64,000 nt of DNA from Halonotius aquaticus (GTDB taxonomy: Archaea; Halobacteriota; Halobacteria; Halobacteriales; Haloferacaceae). Position 1 is the first letter of the stretch, and each line of letters begins with the position of its first letter. The DNA lies in contig NZ_QKNY01000006.1 of NCBI RefSeq assembly GCF_003605575.1, forward strand, positions 1-64,000, in the 5' to 3' direction. The notes under the pieces are model-generated. The model did no database searches. It saw only the letters and a program-made list of their open reading frames with translations, and was not told the DNA's origin. Positions 45,117-53,418 of this stretch are shown in pieces. A program made the position numbers and the translations under genes.

Positions 45117-46349
45117 ATGGACGATTCGCTTATCGACAGCAGCGAGCTTTCGCTTGATCGCCGGTCGGTTCTGCCGGGCACCGGCTTCTTTTATCCGAAT
45201 TCGCTCGACGAGGATCGAAGTGAGGAACGCGCTAAGGCCGCCATCGACGGCGCGGAGGCCGTCGTCGTCACCGACTCCGATGCCGATGGACTGGGCTGTG
45301 TCGCGCTCATCCGCGAGCGGTACGACGCCGCCCTCGATGTTGAGCCGTTCCTCAACGAGATTAACGCTCGACTCGACGATGGCGACGACAGCGATGAGAC
45401 ATCCGTTGCGACGGACGATGGGGGTGACTCCGCGGTCGGCCTCATCGCCGCCGGGCCACACTCTCTGACAGAATCCCTGGAGTACGTCGCTGCGTATGCC
45501 GAGCCCGGAACCGATGTCTACATTTGTGATATCGCGCCCGATAGCTACGAAGCGGTCGCCGATCCCCTAGAGACAATCCGCGATCGAGACGACCGCGTCT
45601 CGTGGTACGACCACCACCAGTGGCCCGAAGCGGTTGCCGACGCTGTCCGTGATATCGGTGTCGACCTCGTTGTCGGCGATTCCGACGCGGAGTGCAGCAC
45701 GGATGTCACGCTGCGCTCCCTAGAGTATGATTTCGACGAGCAGTTCACCGAGTTGGCGGCGGTCACCCGCGATCACGACCTCTGGATCAATGACGATCCA
45801 CGGAGCAAGGATCTGGCCGACTACGCTTTCTGGACCGACGCCGAGGAGTACGCCGCCGTCGTCGGTGCCTATGGGGCGTCGCTGCCACAGCCGGTCGAGG
45901 AGTACATCAGTCACCGCCGCGTCGAAAAAGAACAGTTGATCGTGAAAGCCGTCGATCGGGCGGCGTACAAATCGGTTGGCCCGTGGACGGTCGGCGTCAC
46001 CTACGGTCGCTGCTCACAAAACGAGGTCGCCGACGAACTGCAGGCCGCGGGCGCGGACGCGGCGGTCATCGTCAAACCCTCCGGAAGTGCGAGCATCCGC
46101 GGTGGCGAGGGCTTCGAGTCTGCCCATTTGGTTGCCCGACAGGTCAACGGCGGCGGCCATCCCAAAGCCGCGGGCTGTAAACCCGATATCTACGACGACA
46201 TGATGGATTACGCCTACCACTGGACGACGAAGGGCGAGACGACGAAACGCGTGATTTTGCAGGCCTTCGAGCGCGTCGCTGAAGAGTTGGATGCAGCCGA
46301 CGAGGCTGATGAGGCTGACGAGGACGACACCGACACAGCCGACGAGTAG
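45117..46349 (+). CDS. RecJ-like DHH/DHHA1 exonuclease-type protein
   Basis: 410-aa DHH protein, archaeal RecJ-like. DHH motifs: TDSDADGLG near 52-60, CDIAPDSY, DHHQWP, and the C-terminal DHHA1 GGGHPKAAGCKP with an acidic tail. Likely a single-strand exonuclease or nanoRNase; archaeal relatives bind the GINS/MCM complex. Different in architecture from the DHH protein at 9124. It precedes bioB on the same strand with 74 bp that contain a regulatory site. Confidence 0.9.
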   Translation: MDDSLIDSSELSLDRRSVLPGTGFFYPNSLDEDRSEERAKAAIDGAEAVVVTDSDADGLGCVALIRERYDAALDVEPFLNEINARLDDGDDSDETSVATDDGGDSAVGLIAAGPHSLTESLEYVAAYAEPGTDVYICDIAPDSYEAVADPLETIRDRDDRVSWYDHHQWPEAVADAVRDIGVDLVVGDSDAECSTDVTLRSLEYDFDEQFTELAAVTRDHDLWINDDPRSKDLADYAFWTDAEEYAAVVGAYGASLPQPVEEYISHRRVEKEQLIVKAVDRAAYKSVGPWTVGVTYGRCSQNEVADELQAAGADAAVIVKPSGSASIRGGEGFESAHLVARQVNGGGHPKAAGCKPDIYDDMMDYAYHWTTKGETTKRVILQAFERVAEELDAADEADEADEDDTDTADE

Positions 46350-46403
46350 CGACGGACGCTACTCGCCCTGCTCTCCTGGCTTGATCCCCGACACTTATTA
46401 TCG

Positions 46404-46432
46404 TGTAAACGACACAGGTGATCGTGGTTTAC
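46404..46432 (+). promoter_or_regulatory. BirA-type biotin operator over the bioB start
   Basis: TGTAAAC at 46404-46410 and GTTTAC at 46427-46432, an inverted pair separated by 16 nt, match the BirA consensus TGTAAACC-N14/15-GGTTTACA (known for bacterial and some archaeal biotin operons). It overlaps the candidate TATA (cttatta, 46394-46400) downstream region and the start codon itself, so binding would block initiation on a leaderless message. The spacing matches to the base when counted from the conserved hexamers. Confidence 0.65.
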
Positions 46433-47515
46433 GAGACAGGAAACCGAACCATCGACGACGCTGTCGCCCGCGTTCTCGACGGCGACCAGATCGACCGCAC
46501 TGACGCCATCGCGCTGTTGGCCCAGCCGGTCGACGATCTCGCGGCGGCGGCCGACACCGTGCGGGCGACCCTCGGCGACGGCACCGTCGACGCCTGCAGC
46601 ATCGTCAACGCGAAAGCCGGCAACTGCGCTGAGGACTGCGGCTTTTGTGCCCAATCGGCACACTTCGATACCGGCATCGAGACCCACGGCTTCCTCGATC
46701 CCGAGGAAATCTTAGCGGCCGCCAAACGCGCCGAAGCCGACGGCGCACAGCGGTTCGGCATCGTGGTCGCCGAGAAAGGCGTGAGCAAAGAAAGGCGACC
46801 CGAGGAGTGGGCCGATGTCCTCCGTGCGGTTCGACTGGTTCGCGATGAAACCGATGTCGAAATCGACGCCAGTCTCGGGCTGCTCACACAGGCGGAAGCC
46901 GATATCCTCGCCGACGAAGGACTCAATCACTACAATCACAACATCGAGACCTCACCGCGGTACTTTGATGAGATCGTCTCGACGCACTCCTTTGAGGATC
47001 GCCTCAAGACACTCCGCCGCGCGAAGAACGCTGGGATGGATCTCTGTGCCGGCGTCATCCTGGGGATGGGTGAAACACCCGCTGACCGTGTTGACGCCGC
47101 GCTCGAACTCCGAAAGATCGGTGTCTCCTCGCTGCCGGTCAACATTTTGAACCCGATTGAGGGGACGCCGCTCGGCGACCGCGAGTCGGCAGCGATCTCG
47201 AAAACTGATCTCATCAAAACCATCGCTGTCTACCGACTGCTCCACCCGACCGCCCGCGTTCGACTGACGGGTGGCCGCGAGGTTAATCTCGCCGAGGATG
47301 AACAACACTGGCCTTTCGAGGCCGGTGCCGACGGCCTGCTGACCGGCGACTATCTCACGACCGGCGGGCAGGATGCCGCAACCGATATCGAGGTTATCGA
47401 AGACGCCGGCCTTGCGCCCAACACGGCAGTCAACGAGTTCGATCCTGAGCGCGTCAAAGCAAACGCCAACCGCGATGGTGCGGACGCCGCCATCGAATCG
47501 CGTGCTGACGACTAA
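46424..47515 (+). CDS. bioB: Biotin synthase
   Basis: 363-aa radical SAM enzyme that inserts sulfur into dethiobiotin. C68-x3-C72-x2-C75 (NCAEDCGFC) binds the 4Fe-4S cluster; further family blocks (FGIVVAEKGVSKE, GLNHYNHNIETSPRY, VNILNPIEGTPL, LTGGREVNL) confirm BioB. Start at GTG 46424, giving MVYETGN; a GTG at 46418 is also in frame. A TATA at about 46397 suggests a leaderless message. Other bio genes are not in the window. Converges directly on the enoyl-CoA hydratase gene. Confidence 0.96.
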   Translation: MVYETGNRTIDDAVARVLDGDQIDRTDAIALLAQPVDDLAAAADTVRATLGDGTVDACSIVNAKAGNCAEDCGFCAQSAHFDTGIETHGFLDPEEILAAAKRAEADGAQRFGIVVAEKGVSKERRPEEWADVLRAVRLVRDETDVEIDASLGLLTQAEADILADEGLNHYNHNIETSPRYFDEIVSTHSFEDRLKTLRRAKNAGMDLCAGVILGMGETPADRVDAALELRKIGVSSLPVNILNPIEGTPLGDRESAAISKTDLIKTIAVYRLLHPTARVRLTGGREVNLAEDEQHWPFEAGADGLLTGDYLTTGGQDAATDIEVIEDAGLAPNTAVNEFDPERVKANANRDGADAAIESRADD

Positions 47516-48337
47516 TTATTCACCAGTAAACGCCGGGTCGTCGTCATTTTGGAATGCGGTGACACCTTCGCTGAAGTCCTCGGTATCGAGCAGTTGCCCG
47601 AAAGCGTGAGCCTCGATTTCGAGGCCGGCGTCGGTGTCGTCGCGGCCGGCGCGCATCGCGCGTTTTGTGTATTTCTGGGCGAGCGGCGGGCCAGCGGCGA
47701 CCTGTTCGGCTACCTCCATTGCTCGCTCGGCGAACTCGTCGGCGTCGACGACGCGGGCCAGAAAGCCGTAATCGGCCATCTCTGCTGCGGTGTAGCGGTC
47801 GCCGGTGAAGATGATCTCTTTGGCGCGACTTTCGCCGATGAGGTTCGGGAGTCGCTGGGTGCCGCCCCACCCTGGCAGCAACCCGAGGTCGTGTTCGGGC
47901 TGGCCGAACGTCGAGTCGGCAGTTGCGAGTCGAAGATCAGCAGCTGTCGCCAACTCCATCCCGCCGCCAAGACAGAAGCCGTCGATGGCAGCGACGACGG
48001 GGGTGTCGCAAGCCTCCAGTTTGCCGAAGGTTTGCTGGCCGGTGCGGGCGAGTTCGACGCCGTCGGTAGCGCTCATCCCGTCGGCGGCCAACGCTGCGAG
48101 CTCGGCTCCCGCTGAGAATGCGCGGTCGCCTGCGCCGGAGAGGAGGAGACAGCGCACGTCGCTGTCGGCATCGAGGGTGTCGATGGCGGTTGCCAACTCG
48201 TCGAGCAGTGCCGGCGTGATCGTGTTTAGCTCAGCCGGACGGTCAAGAATAATGCGGGCGACTGCATCGGTTCGCTCGATTCGAAGCGTTTCGAACGCGG
48301 TGGGAGTCGCGTCGCTATCGTCGCTGTATGCGTTCAT
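47516..48337 (-). CDS. Enoyl-CoA hydratase/isomerase family protein
   Basis: 273-aa crotonase-fold enzyme. IILDRPAELNTITPALLDEL, the oxyanion-hole GAGDRAFSAGAEL, and AIDGFCLGGGMELATAADL with PEHDLGLLPGWGGTQRLP contain the oxyanion-hole NH groups and catalytic Glu. May hydrate enoyl-CoA in fatty-acid or amino-acid degradation; the exact substrate is unclear. Its stop abuts that of bioB. Confidence 0.92.
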   Translation of the reverse strand: MNAYSDDSDATPTAFETLRIERTDAVARIILDRPAELNTITPALLDELATAIDTLDADSDVRCLLLSGAGDRAFSAGAELAALAADGMSATDGVELARTGQQTFGKLEACDTPVVAAIDGFCLGGGMELATAADLRLATADSTFGQPEHDLGLLPGWGGTQRLPNLIGESRAKEIIFTGDRYTAAEMADYGFLARVVDADEFAERAMEVAEQVAAGPPLAQKYTKRAMRAGRDDTDAGLEIEAHAFGQLLDTEDFSEGVTAFQNDDDPAFTGE

Positions 48338-48382
48338 ACTCGACCTACTGGCGGGTGGCGATTCAACGTTCCGTCTCGCCGC

Positions 48383-49015
48383 CTATGTGCTGTGGACGCT
48401 CCGGTTTGATGCGATGCCGAGGGCATTGGCGTCGCTCACCTCATGGCCGACAACATGGCCGTTGAGCGTTGCGGCCGCTGGCGACTCCCGAATCGCCGCC
48501 TCGTCGTAGCCGGCGTCCTCGAAGGCACTCATGATCGACCGCTTGTTTCGGAGGCTGTACTTCTGGTGGTAGTCCTCAGCCGGAACAAACCGGGATAGTT
48601 GTTCGACACGGGTTTCGATCCCGTCGACCGTGTAATCGTTGGCGTCGAGATAGTCGGTGAGCGCCTCGCGCTGGTCGGCGGTTGCGACAAAGACGATGTT
48701 TTGATACTGGGTTTTCCGCGTCTGCTGGGTCGGATCGTGACTCCGGAAGACGAGATCGAGCAGGTCGCGAAAGGATCGTTCCGCAGGGTCGTAGTCGACC
48801 TGGAATGCTTCGGTGTGATCGCCGAGATCGTGATACGTTGGATCAGTTTTTGTGCCGCCGGCATAGCCAACGCGGGTGCGGACGACGCCGTCGAGCGCGC
48901 CGAACTGGGCGTCCGGCCCCCAGAAACAGCCGAGTGCGAACGTCGCCGTCTCGGTTGCTGCTGGGTCGGGGGCTGCGTCGTCGTACGCTTTGATCGTAGA
49001 CGCTGTGGGAGCCAT
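48383..49015 (-). CDS. msrA: Peptide methionine-S-sulfoxide reductase MsrA
   Basis: 210-aa MsrA that reduces methionine-S-sulfoxide. The active Cys30 lies in GCFWGPDAQF, and YHDLGDHTEAFQVDYDP and HDPTQQ are the other family blocks. Ends with a longer C-terminal tail than the core domain, which contains no second resolving Cys pair, so recycling probably uses thioredoxin directly. 8 bp downstream of msrB, as a two-gene operon. Confidence 0.95.
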   Translation of the reverse strand: MAPTASTIKAYDDAAPDPAATETATFALGCFWGPDAQFGALDGVVRTRVGYAGGTKTDPTYHDLGDHTEAFQVDYDPAERSFRDLLDLVFRSHDPTQQTRKTQYQNIVFVATADQREALTDYLDANDYTVDGIETRVEQLSRFVPAEDYHQKYSLRNKRSIMSAFEDAGYDEAAIRESPAAATLNGHVVGHEVSDANALGIASNRSVHST

Positions 49016-49023
49016 CGCGGTCG

Positions 49024-49431
49024 CTATTCGTCCTCGAAATCGAGGGCGATCCCGTTGATGCAGTAGCGTTTGCCGGTCGGCTCTGGGCCGTCCTCGAAGA
49101 CGTGGCCGAGATGGCCCTCACAACTGCTGCAGACAACCTCTGTGCGCGTGCGGCCGAGGCTGTGATCTGGCCGGGTCTCAACAGCGTCGCTGTCGGCTGG
49201 ATCGTAAAAACTTGGCCAGCCGGTGCCGGACTCGAATTTCTCGTCGCTCGTGAATAGCTCCTGGCCACAGCCGGCACAGCGGAAGACACCATCGTCGCTG
49301 ATATCTAACAGCGGTGAGGTGCCAGCGGGCTCAGTACCTGCCTCACGAAGGATCTTGTACTCCTCGGCTGAGAGAATCTCTTGCCACTCCTCGTCGCTGT
49401 CGGGCTGCTGGCTGTCGGGCTGATTGCTCAT
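49024..49431 (-). CDS. msrB: Peptide methionine-R-sulfoxide reductase MsrB
   Basis: 135-aa MsrB that reduces methionine-R-sulfoxide. Catalytic Cys124 in KRYCINGIAL, and four zinc-binding cysteines C52, C55, C101, C104 (CAGC, CSSC). The frame is open further upstream, but the ATG at 49431 (MSNQPDSQ) begins the family region. First gene of msrB-msrA, a joint oxidative-repair unit. Confidence 0.96.
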   Translation of the reverse strand: MSNQPDSQQPDSDEEWQEILSAEEYKILREAGTEPAGTSPLLDISDDGVFRCAGCGQELFTSDEKFESGTGWPSFYDPADSDAVETRPDHSLGRTRTEVVCSSCEGHLGHVFEDGPEPTGKRYCINGIALDFEDE

Positions 49432-49542
49432 ATCCACAACAGGGGCTACAGCGGTATAGTTCTCGTGGCGGTGTCCACCCGGCTCGCACAGCCCCGTCAA
49501 CGTGTATCGACTACGACGACGATGGCCGCGACGACACCCCAG

Positions 49543-50331
49543 CTACGCCTCCGGCACGTCGGCGGGTGTGAGCTCCTCGGCGGCCGCCTGGATCGACGCA
49601 TAGCGGTCGGTTGCCCACTCGACGGCCGCCGGTGTGTCGTTGATAACAACCCCGTGGACGCCACGGTCGGCATACACGATGAGGCCGATGTGATCCGGCT
49701 CCTCACCGATCCAGAAGCCGAATTCGATATCAACCGGCGCGCGATATACCGAAAACAGCGGTCGCTGAAGTCGATCAGCCACCGTCTCAGGATCGAGCGT
49801 CGACAGCCGTTCAAATACGGACTCCGCAAGCGTCATCTCCAAGGTGGTGTCATTGTCGGCAGCGATCCGGAAGACCCGATCTGTGTACCCTGATAGCGCG
49901 CGCGGTGCCACCCCACGAACCCGGTCGGCGGTGGCGATCCGATCGAGAAACTCCGTGAGCACCGCATCGGGCACCGGCTCCTCGGCCGGAAAGCTGTCGG
50001 CATCCTCAAGCGCGACGGTTGGAACCTCGTGATCACCCGACAGCGGCGATAACACCTCTCCCGCGGCGGTGATCGATCGGATCGATTCGACGGTGTTGGC
50101 ATACACCGCCGCGGTGGCCTCACCGGCGACTGTCGGCTGCCAGACGCCATCGTGGTAGGTCACCAGATCAGCCCCTTCGAGCTCTCTGACGACGGTATCC
50201 AACGTTGATCGCGGCATCGACAGTGTGTCGACGAGCGCGCGCTTCTCCTGTGGCTCCTCGACGATCGCTTGCAGGCAATCCCACCGTCGATTGACGGTGT
50301 ACAGAAGCTCGTGGGGGCTCTGATCCGACAT
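49543..50331 (-). CDS. Winged-helix regulator with FilR1-like middle domain
   Basis: 262 aa. N-terminal winged helix (RWDCLQAIVEEPQEKRALVDTLSMPRSTLDTVVREL) followed by an alpha/beta domain with paired strands (FRIAADNDTTLEMTLAESVF and FGFWIGEEPDHIGLIVYADRGVHGVVIN) as in FilR1/DUF1724 regulators. It probably senses a small molecule or autoregulates. The ATG at 50331 is preferred over 50352 because a TATA at about 50367-50372 puts the start of transcription near 50344. Confidence 0.85.
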   Translation of the reverse strand: MSDQSPHELLYTVNRRWDCLQAIVEEPQEKRALVDTLSMPRSTLDTVVRELEGADLVTYHDGVWQPTVAGEATAAVYANTVESIRSITAAGEVLSPLSGDHEVPTVALEDADSFPAEEPVPDAVLTEFLDRIATADRVRGVAPRALSGYTDRVFRIAADNDTTLEMTLAESVFERLSTLDPETVADRLQRPLFSVYRAPVDIEFGFWIGEEPDHIGLIVYADRGVHGVVINDTPAAVEWATDRYASIQAAAEELTPADVPEA

Positions 50332-50355
50332 CTGTTCGTTGCTCGTATCCATATT

Positions 50356-50390
50356 CGTGTAGGGGAATATACTTTCGGTAGGGGTACACG
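50356..50390 (-). promoter_or_regulatory. Candidate operator of the FilR1-like regulator
   Basis: An inverted repeat CGTGTA (50356-50361) / TACACG (50385-50390), with a direct repeat GTAGGGG at about 50359 and 50379, surrounds the TATA-like agtatattc on the minus strand. Such an arrangement is usual for an autoregulated promoter. Only the symmetric sequence is seen; binding is inferred. Confidence 0.45.
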
Positions 50391-50712
50391 AATTCGGAAC
50401 ACCTAGAGATTCTTCGAACGAGAGACTGTAGATGGCATAATATGGGTGGGACTTCTACCACGGACTGTCCACCACTGACCCCTCGGCCCTCTCCACCTGT
50501 CCGTCCCACCGTGGTCTGCCTCGTCCACGCCTCGGCCCTCCACTGACGGCTCTTAGTCGTCTCTTCGAGCGGGTTGCGTGGTGGAAGAACACCTCCTGTC
50601 GTTGCAAGCGCTGTTGATCTGTTTCTCCTCCGGCGACACCGCACGGTCGACAGCTGTCCACTTGTCTGGCGCGGCCACCACAGCTATAGGTCGCTGTCCC
50701 GAGACCCCAGCT
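50391..50712. other. Intergenic region before the phosphatase gene
   Basis: No convincing gene in 322 bp. It holds a TATA-like cataatat at 50436-50443, a long-range inverted repeat GGTGGGAC (50445-50452) and GTCCCACC (50503-50510), and a direct repeat CCTCGGCCCTC at 50481 and 50530. The top strand is pyrimidine-rich. A transcript starting near 50466 would form a structured leader of about 245 nt before the ATG at 50713, or a short RNA. Confidence 0.35.
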
Positions 50713-51330
50713 ATGACCGATACCGTGTGGGTTGTTCGGCACGGCCAACGGCAGGATACGGTCGATCCGGATTGGGAGTTGACCGCCGCCCGTGTTCACG
50801 ATCCGGGCTTGACCGAGCTGGGTCGCTGGCAAGCGTGGCGATGTGGCCGATTTTTCGCCGACAACGGGATCGATTTCGATGCGATCTACTGCTCGCCGTT
50901 TCTTCGGGCCGTCCAGACCACCGCTGAGATCTGTGGGGTGATCGGTGGGACAGGCTGGCTGGAACCTGGCCTCGGCGAACACCGCAACAACGAGTGGTTC
51001 GACAGCGACCCCGACACGCTCTCGTTCGAAACGCTGGGGAACTACTTCGATCCGATCCGCGACGACCACGAGCCCTTTGTTGTCCCCGAATTCCCCGAAA
51101 CTCACGACGAAGCTGAAGCGCGCGCCGGCGAGACCGCTCGCCGGATCGCCGACGCCCACGAGGGTCGGGTGCTCATCGTCGGCCACGGGCTGACGATCGG
51201 CGGTGTCGTCCGGGGCCTCGTCGGCTCGACCGAGGGTGTCGACGCGCCACTCTGTGGGCTCACCCGGATCGACCGCGTCGATGATCGCTGGGAACTCGGA
51301 TTGTCGGGCAAGACTGACCACCTCGATTAG
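50713..51330 (+). CDS. Histidine phosphatase family protein (phosphoglycerate-mutase-like)
   Basis: 205 aa. The RHG motif at 9-11 (VVRHGQRQD) with phospho-acceptor His10, catalytic late His in VGHGLTIGGV and Glu in EHRNNEW. The fold is that of cofactor-dependent phosphoglycerate mutase, but length and active-site loop fit a phosphatase or unknown substrate better. Start at 50713 (MTDTVWVVRHG); upstream in-frame sequence is the leader. Confidence 0.9.
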   Translation: MTDTVWVVRHGQRQDTVDPDWELTAARVHDPGLTELGRWQAWRCGRFFADNGIDFDAIYCSPFLRAVQTTAEICGVIGGTGWLEPGLGEHRNNEWFDSDPDTLSFETLGNYFDPIRDDHEPFVVPEFPETHDEAEARAGETARRIADAHEGRVLIVGHGLTIGGVVRGLVGSTEGVDAPLCGLTRIDRVDDRWELGLSGKTDHLD

Positions 51331-51387
51331 CCGTGGTATCCTGACGACGTAACTTCTATACCAGCGCGGGACGCACCCACACACGAT

Positions 51388-51780
51388 ATGAGTCAGTCGT
51401 ACAATCGCGGCACAATCGAGAGCTTCGGTCGGTGGCGGGAGTTCTCCGCCGGGATGTGGGCGTGGATCTTCCACAAGTTCACCGGCTGGGTGCTCGTTGG
51501 CTATCTTTTCACGCACATTGCCGTCCTCAGCACCGCCATTGAGGGCGCAGAGATGTACACAAACACGATCGTCACCCTCGAAGGGCTGTTGTTGGTTCGG
51601 ATTCTTGAGGTCGGCCTGCTGGCGGTTGCCGTCTTCCACATCCTCAACGGCCTTCGACTGCTGTTGGTCGATCTTGGGATCGGACTGGAATCGCAGGACA
51701 AGAGCTTCTACGCATCGGTGATCCTGACCGGAGCGATCACGGTTGCATCGGTGCCGACGTTCATCGCGGGGGCGTTCTAA
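51388..51780 (+). CDS. sdhC: Succinate dehydrogenase cytochrome b556 subunit
   Basis: 130-aa membrane subunit C. Three hydrophobic helices (about 25-48, 65-85, 105-128). [20 protein letters not shown] includes the His that ligands heme b and the helix of the SdhC family. It forms the quinone site with SdhD. The gene is preceded by a TATA-like cttctata at 51353 and followed, 2 bp later, by sdhD. Confidence 0.93.
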   Translation: MSQSYNRGTIESFGRWREFSAGMWAWIFHKFTGWVLVGYLFTHIAVLSTAIEGAEMYTNTIVTLEGLLLVRILEVGLLAVAVFHILNGLRLLLVDLGIGLESQDKSFYASVILTGAITVASVPTFIAGAF

Positions 51781-51782
51781 CG

Positions 51783-52154
51783 ATGGCTGAACACTACTCC
51801 TCGTTTACTGAGGGTGGCCGGCTCTGGCTCTGGCAGCGCATTACGGCGGCGTTTCTCGTCGTGGTGCTTGCCTTCCATTTCTTCCTGCTGCATTTCGTCT
51901 ACCACGCTGACGAGGTCACCTTCGGGCTGAGCGCGGCCCGCATGCAGACATGGACGTACTACTCGCTGATGGTGTTGTTCCTGATTACGGCGACGTTCCA
52001 CGGTGTCAACGGCGTCTACAACGCCCTCATCAACCAAGGGTTGACAGGGACGAAACGCCAAGTGGTCAAGTGGACACTCGTCGTTGCCAGCGGCATCCTC
52101 CTCGTTCAGGGGATCCGCACTGCAAACGCTTGGGCAGGCATCGGGGTATTCTAA
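51783..52154 (+). CDS. sdhD: Succinate dehydrogenase membrane anchor subunit
   Basis: 123-aa membrane anchor D. Helices at about 18-38, 56-76 and 97-118. The conserved LWLWQRITAAFLVVVLAFHFFLLHFV and FHGVNGVYNAL segments contain histidines for quinone and heme. Position directly between sdhC and sdhB, with spacing of 2 bp and 1 bp, is typical of the haloarchaeal operon. Confidence 0.93.
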   Translation: MAEHYSSFTEGGRLWLWQRITAAFLVVVLAFHFFLLHFVYHADEVTFGLSAARMQTWTYYSLMVLFLITATFHGVNGVYNALINQGLTGTKRQVVKWTLVVASGILLVQGIRTANAWAGIGVF

Positions 52155-52155
52155 C

Positions 52156-53055
52156 ATGAGCACGCAACCACCACAACAGCAATCCGAGGAACCGGCCGCC
52201 GAACAGTCCGCCGACGCGGAGTCGACGCCGGCGGCCCAACAGCGACGCGAGGACAAAAAGGCGGCCGACCGTGAGGCCCGGGACAAACGACAGGCTGAGG
52301 AAGCCGAACGAGAGGCCAAAGCCAACGAGGATACCCGCGAGATCAAGGTGTTCCGCTACGATCCCGAGGTCGAAGCCAAACAGGAACCGCGGTTCGACAC
52401 CTTCCACGTTCCCTTCACGAAGGGGATGACCGTTCTCGATGCCGTGATCTACGCCCGCGATCACTTCGATCCCTCACTCACCTTCCGTCACTCCTGTCGG
52501 CAGGCGGTCTGTGGCTCGGATGCCTTCTTCGTCAACGGCCAGCAGCGACTCGGCTGCAAAACCCAGATTTCTGACTTGGAGGAGCCGATCCGGATCGAAC
52601 CGCTCCCACATCAGGATGTCGTCAAGGATCTCGTCGTCGACATGGATCACTTCTACGAGGAGATGGAGGCGGTCGATCCGTACTTCGATCCCGACGAGAC
52701 GCCGGACGGCGAGCTTGAAGAGCAGCGACAGTCACGCGCCAACCGCGAGAAGGTGAAGATGTCGACGCGGTGTATCTGGTGTGGGGCGTGTTTCTCCTCC
52801 TGTAACATCGCCGCTGGCGACAACGAGTATCTTGGCCCGGCCGCGCTCAACAAGGCCTACCGGTTTGCGATGGACGACCGCGAGGGCGACGCCAAAACCC
52901 AGGATCGTCTCGAAACAATCGAACAGGAACACGGCGTCTGGCGGTGTCAGACCCAATTCTCCTGTACGAACGTCTGCCCGAAGGATATCCCACTGACCGA
53001 GCACATCCAAGAGCTGAAACGCGAAGCGGTCAAGAAGAATCTGAAGTTCTGGTAG
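52156..53055 (+). CDS. sdhB: Succinate dehydrogenase iron-sulfur subunit
   Basis: 299-aa Fe-S subunit of complex II, with an N-terminal charged extension (about 1-60). The 2Fe-2S cluster motif reads SCRQAVCGSDAFFVNGQQRLGC: the third Cys of the usual set is Asp, as in some SdhB proteins. Then come CIWCGACFSSC for 4Fe-4S and CTNVCP for 3Fe-4S. Passes electrons from SdhA to quinone. Start at 52156, one base after sdhD. Confidence 0.95.
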   Translation: MSTQPPQQQSEEPAAEQSADAESTPAAQQRREDKKAADREARDKRQAEEAEREAKANEDTREIKVFRYDPEVEAKQEPRFDTFHVPFTKGMTVLDAVIYARDHFDPSLTFRHSCRQAVCGSDAFFVNGQQRLGCKTQISDLEEPIRIEPLPHQDVVKDLVVDMDHFYEEMEAVDPYFDPDETPDGELEEQRQSRANREKVKMSTRCIWCGACFSSCNIAAGDNEYLGPAALNKAYRFAMDDREGDAKTQDRLETIEQEHGVWRCQTQFSCTNVCPKDIPLTEHIQELKREAVKKNLKFW

Positions 53056-53075
53056 ACGCTGGCGACATCGTTTAC

Positions 53076-53087
53076 TGCCCTTTTTAA
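53076..53087 (+). terminator. T-rich terminator candidate after sdhB
   Basis: tgccctttttaa with a T5 run at 53081-53085 lies 26 nt after the sdhB stop. T tracts act as intrinsic terminators in archaea. It would separate sdhCDB from the distant sdhA. Confidence 0.4.
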
Positions 53088-53128
53088 TGCGTGCCGCTGG
53101 TGGTTTGTGAGCCGAACGACAGCGGGAC

Positions 53129-53172
53129 AGCCGGGCATTCCCGGCTGAACCGCCGCCGAGTGGTACAATGAA
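53129..53172 (+). repeat. GC-hairpin / GGTACAATGAA unit A
   Basis: AGCCGGG-CATT-CCCGGCT, a perfect 7-bp stem with a 4-nt loop (53129-53146), is followed 15 nt later by GGTACAATGAA (53162-53172). The second copy of the same arrangement is at 53365-53418. Confidence 0.45.
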
Positions 53173-53364
53173 TCCTGTCGGCCGGCCGCTGCGAATGCAA
53201 GCGACCATCTATCCACCTGTTCGCCATCAAGTAAACGTTGTCGCAACTCGGTCTGTAAACTAGTTCTTATTACTACCTCATGAACATTAATTAGTGACTA
53301 AACGGCGACCTGGAATGTCATGCAAAGACGCGGGGCTTGCCAAACTAGTGTTGTCGCTTCGAAA

Positions 53365-53418
53365 GGCGGGACGGCGGTGGATGTGGGTCGACCCGCCAGG
53401 GGAAGTCGGTACAATGAA
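53365..53418 (+). repeat. GC-hairpin / GGTACAATGAA unit B
   Basis: GGCGGG (53365-53370) pairs with CCCGCC (53392-53397) across a short loop, with the palindrome GGGTCGACCC inside (53385-53394); ten nt later comes GGTACAATGAA (53408-53418). Shares GGGACxGC and the terminal motif with unit A. Confidence 0.45.

Noticed and set aside
48600-48640. tRNA T-arm-like ggtttcgatcccg
   Set aside because: It lies inside msrA coding sequence on the other strand and no cloverleaf can be drawn around it.
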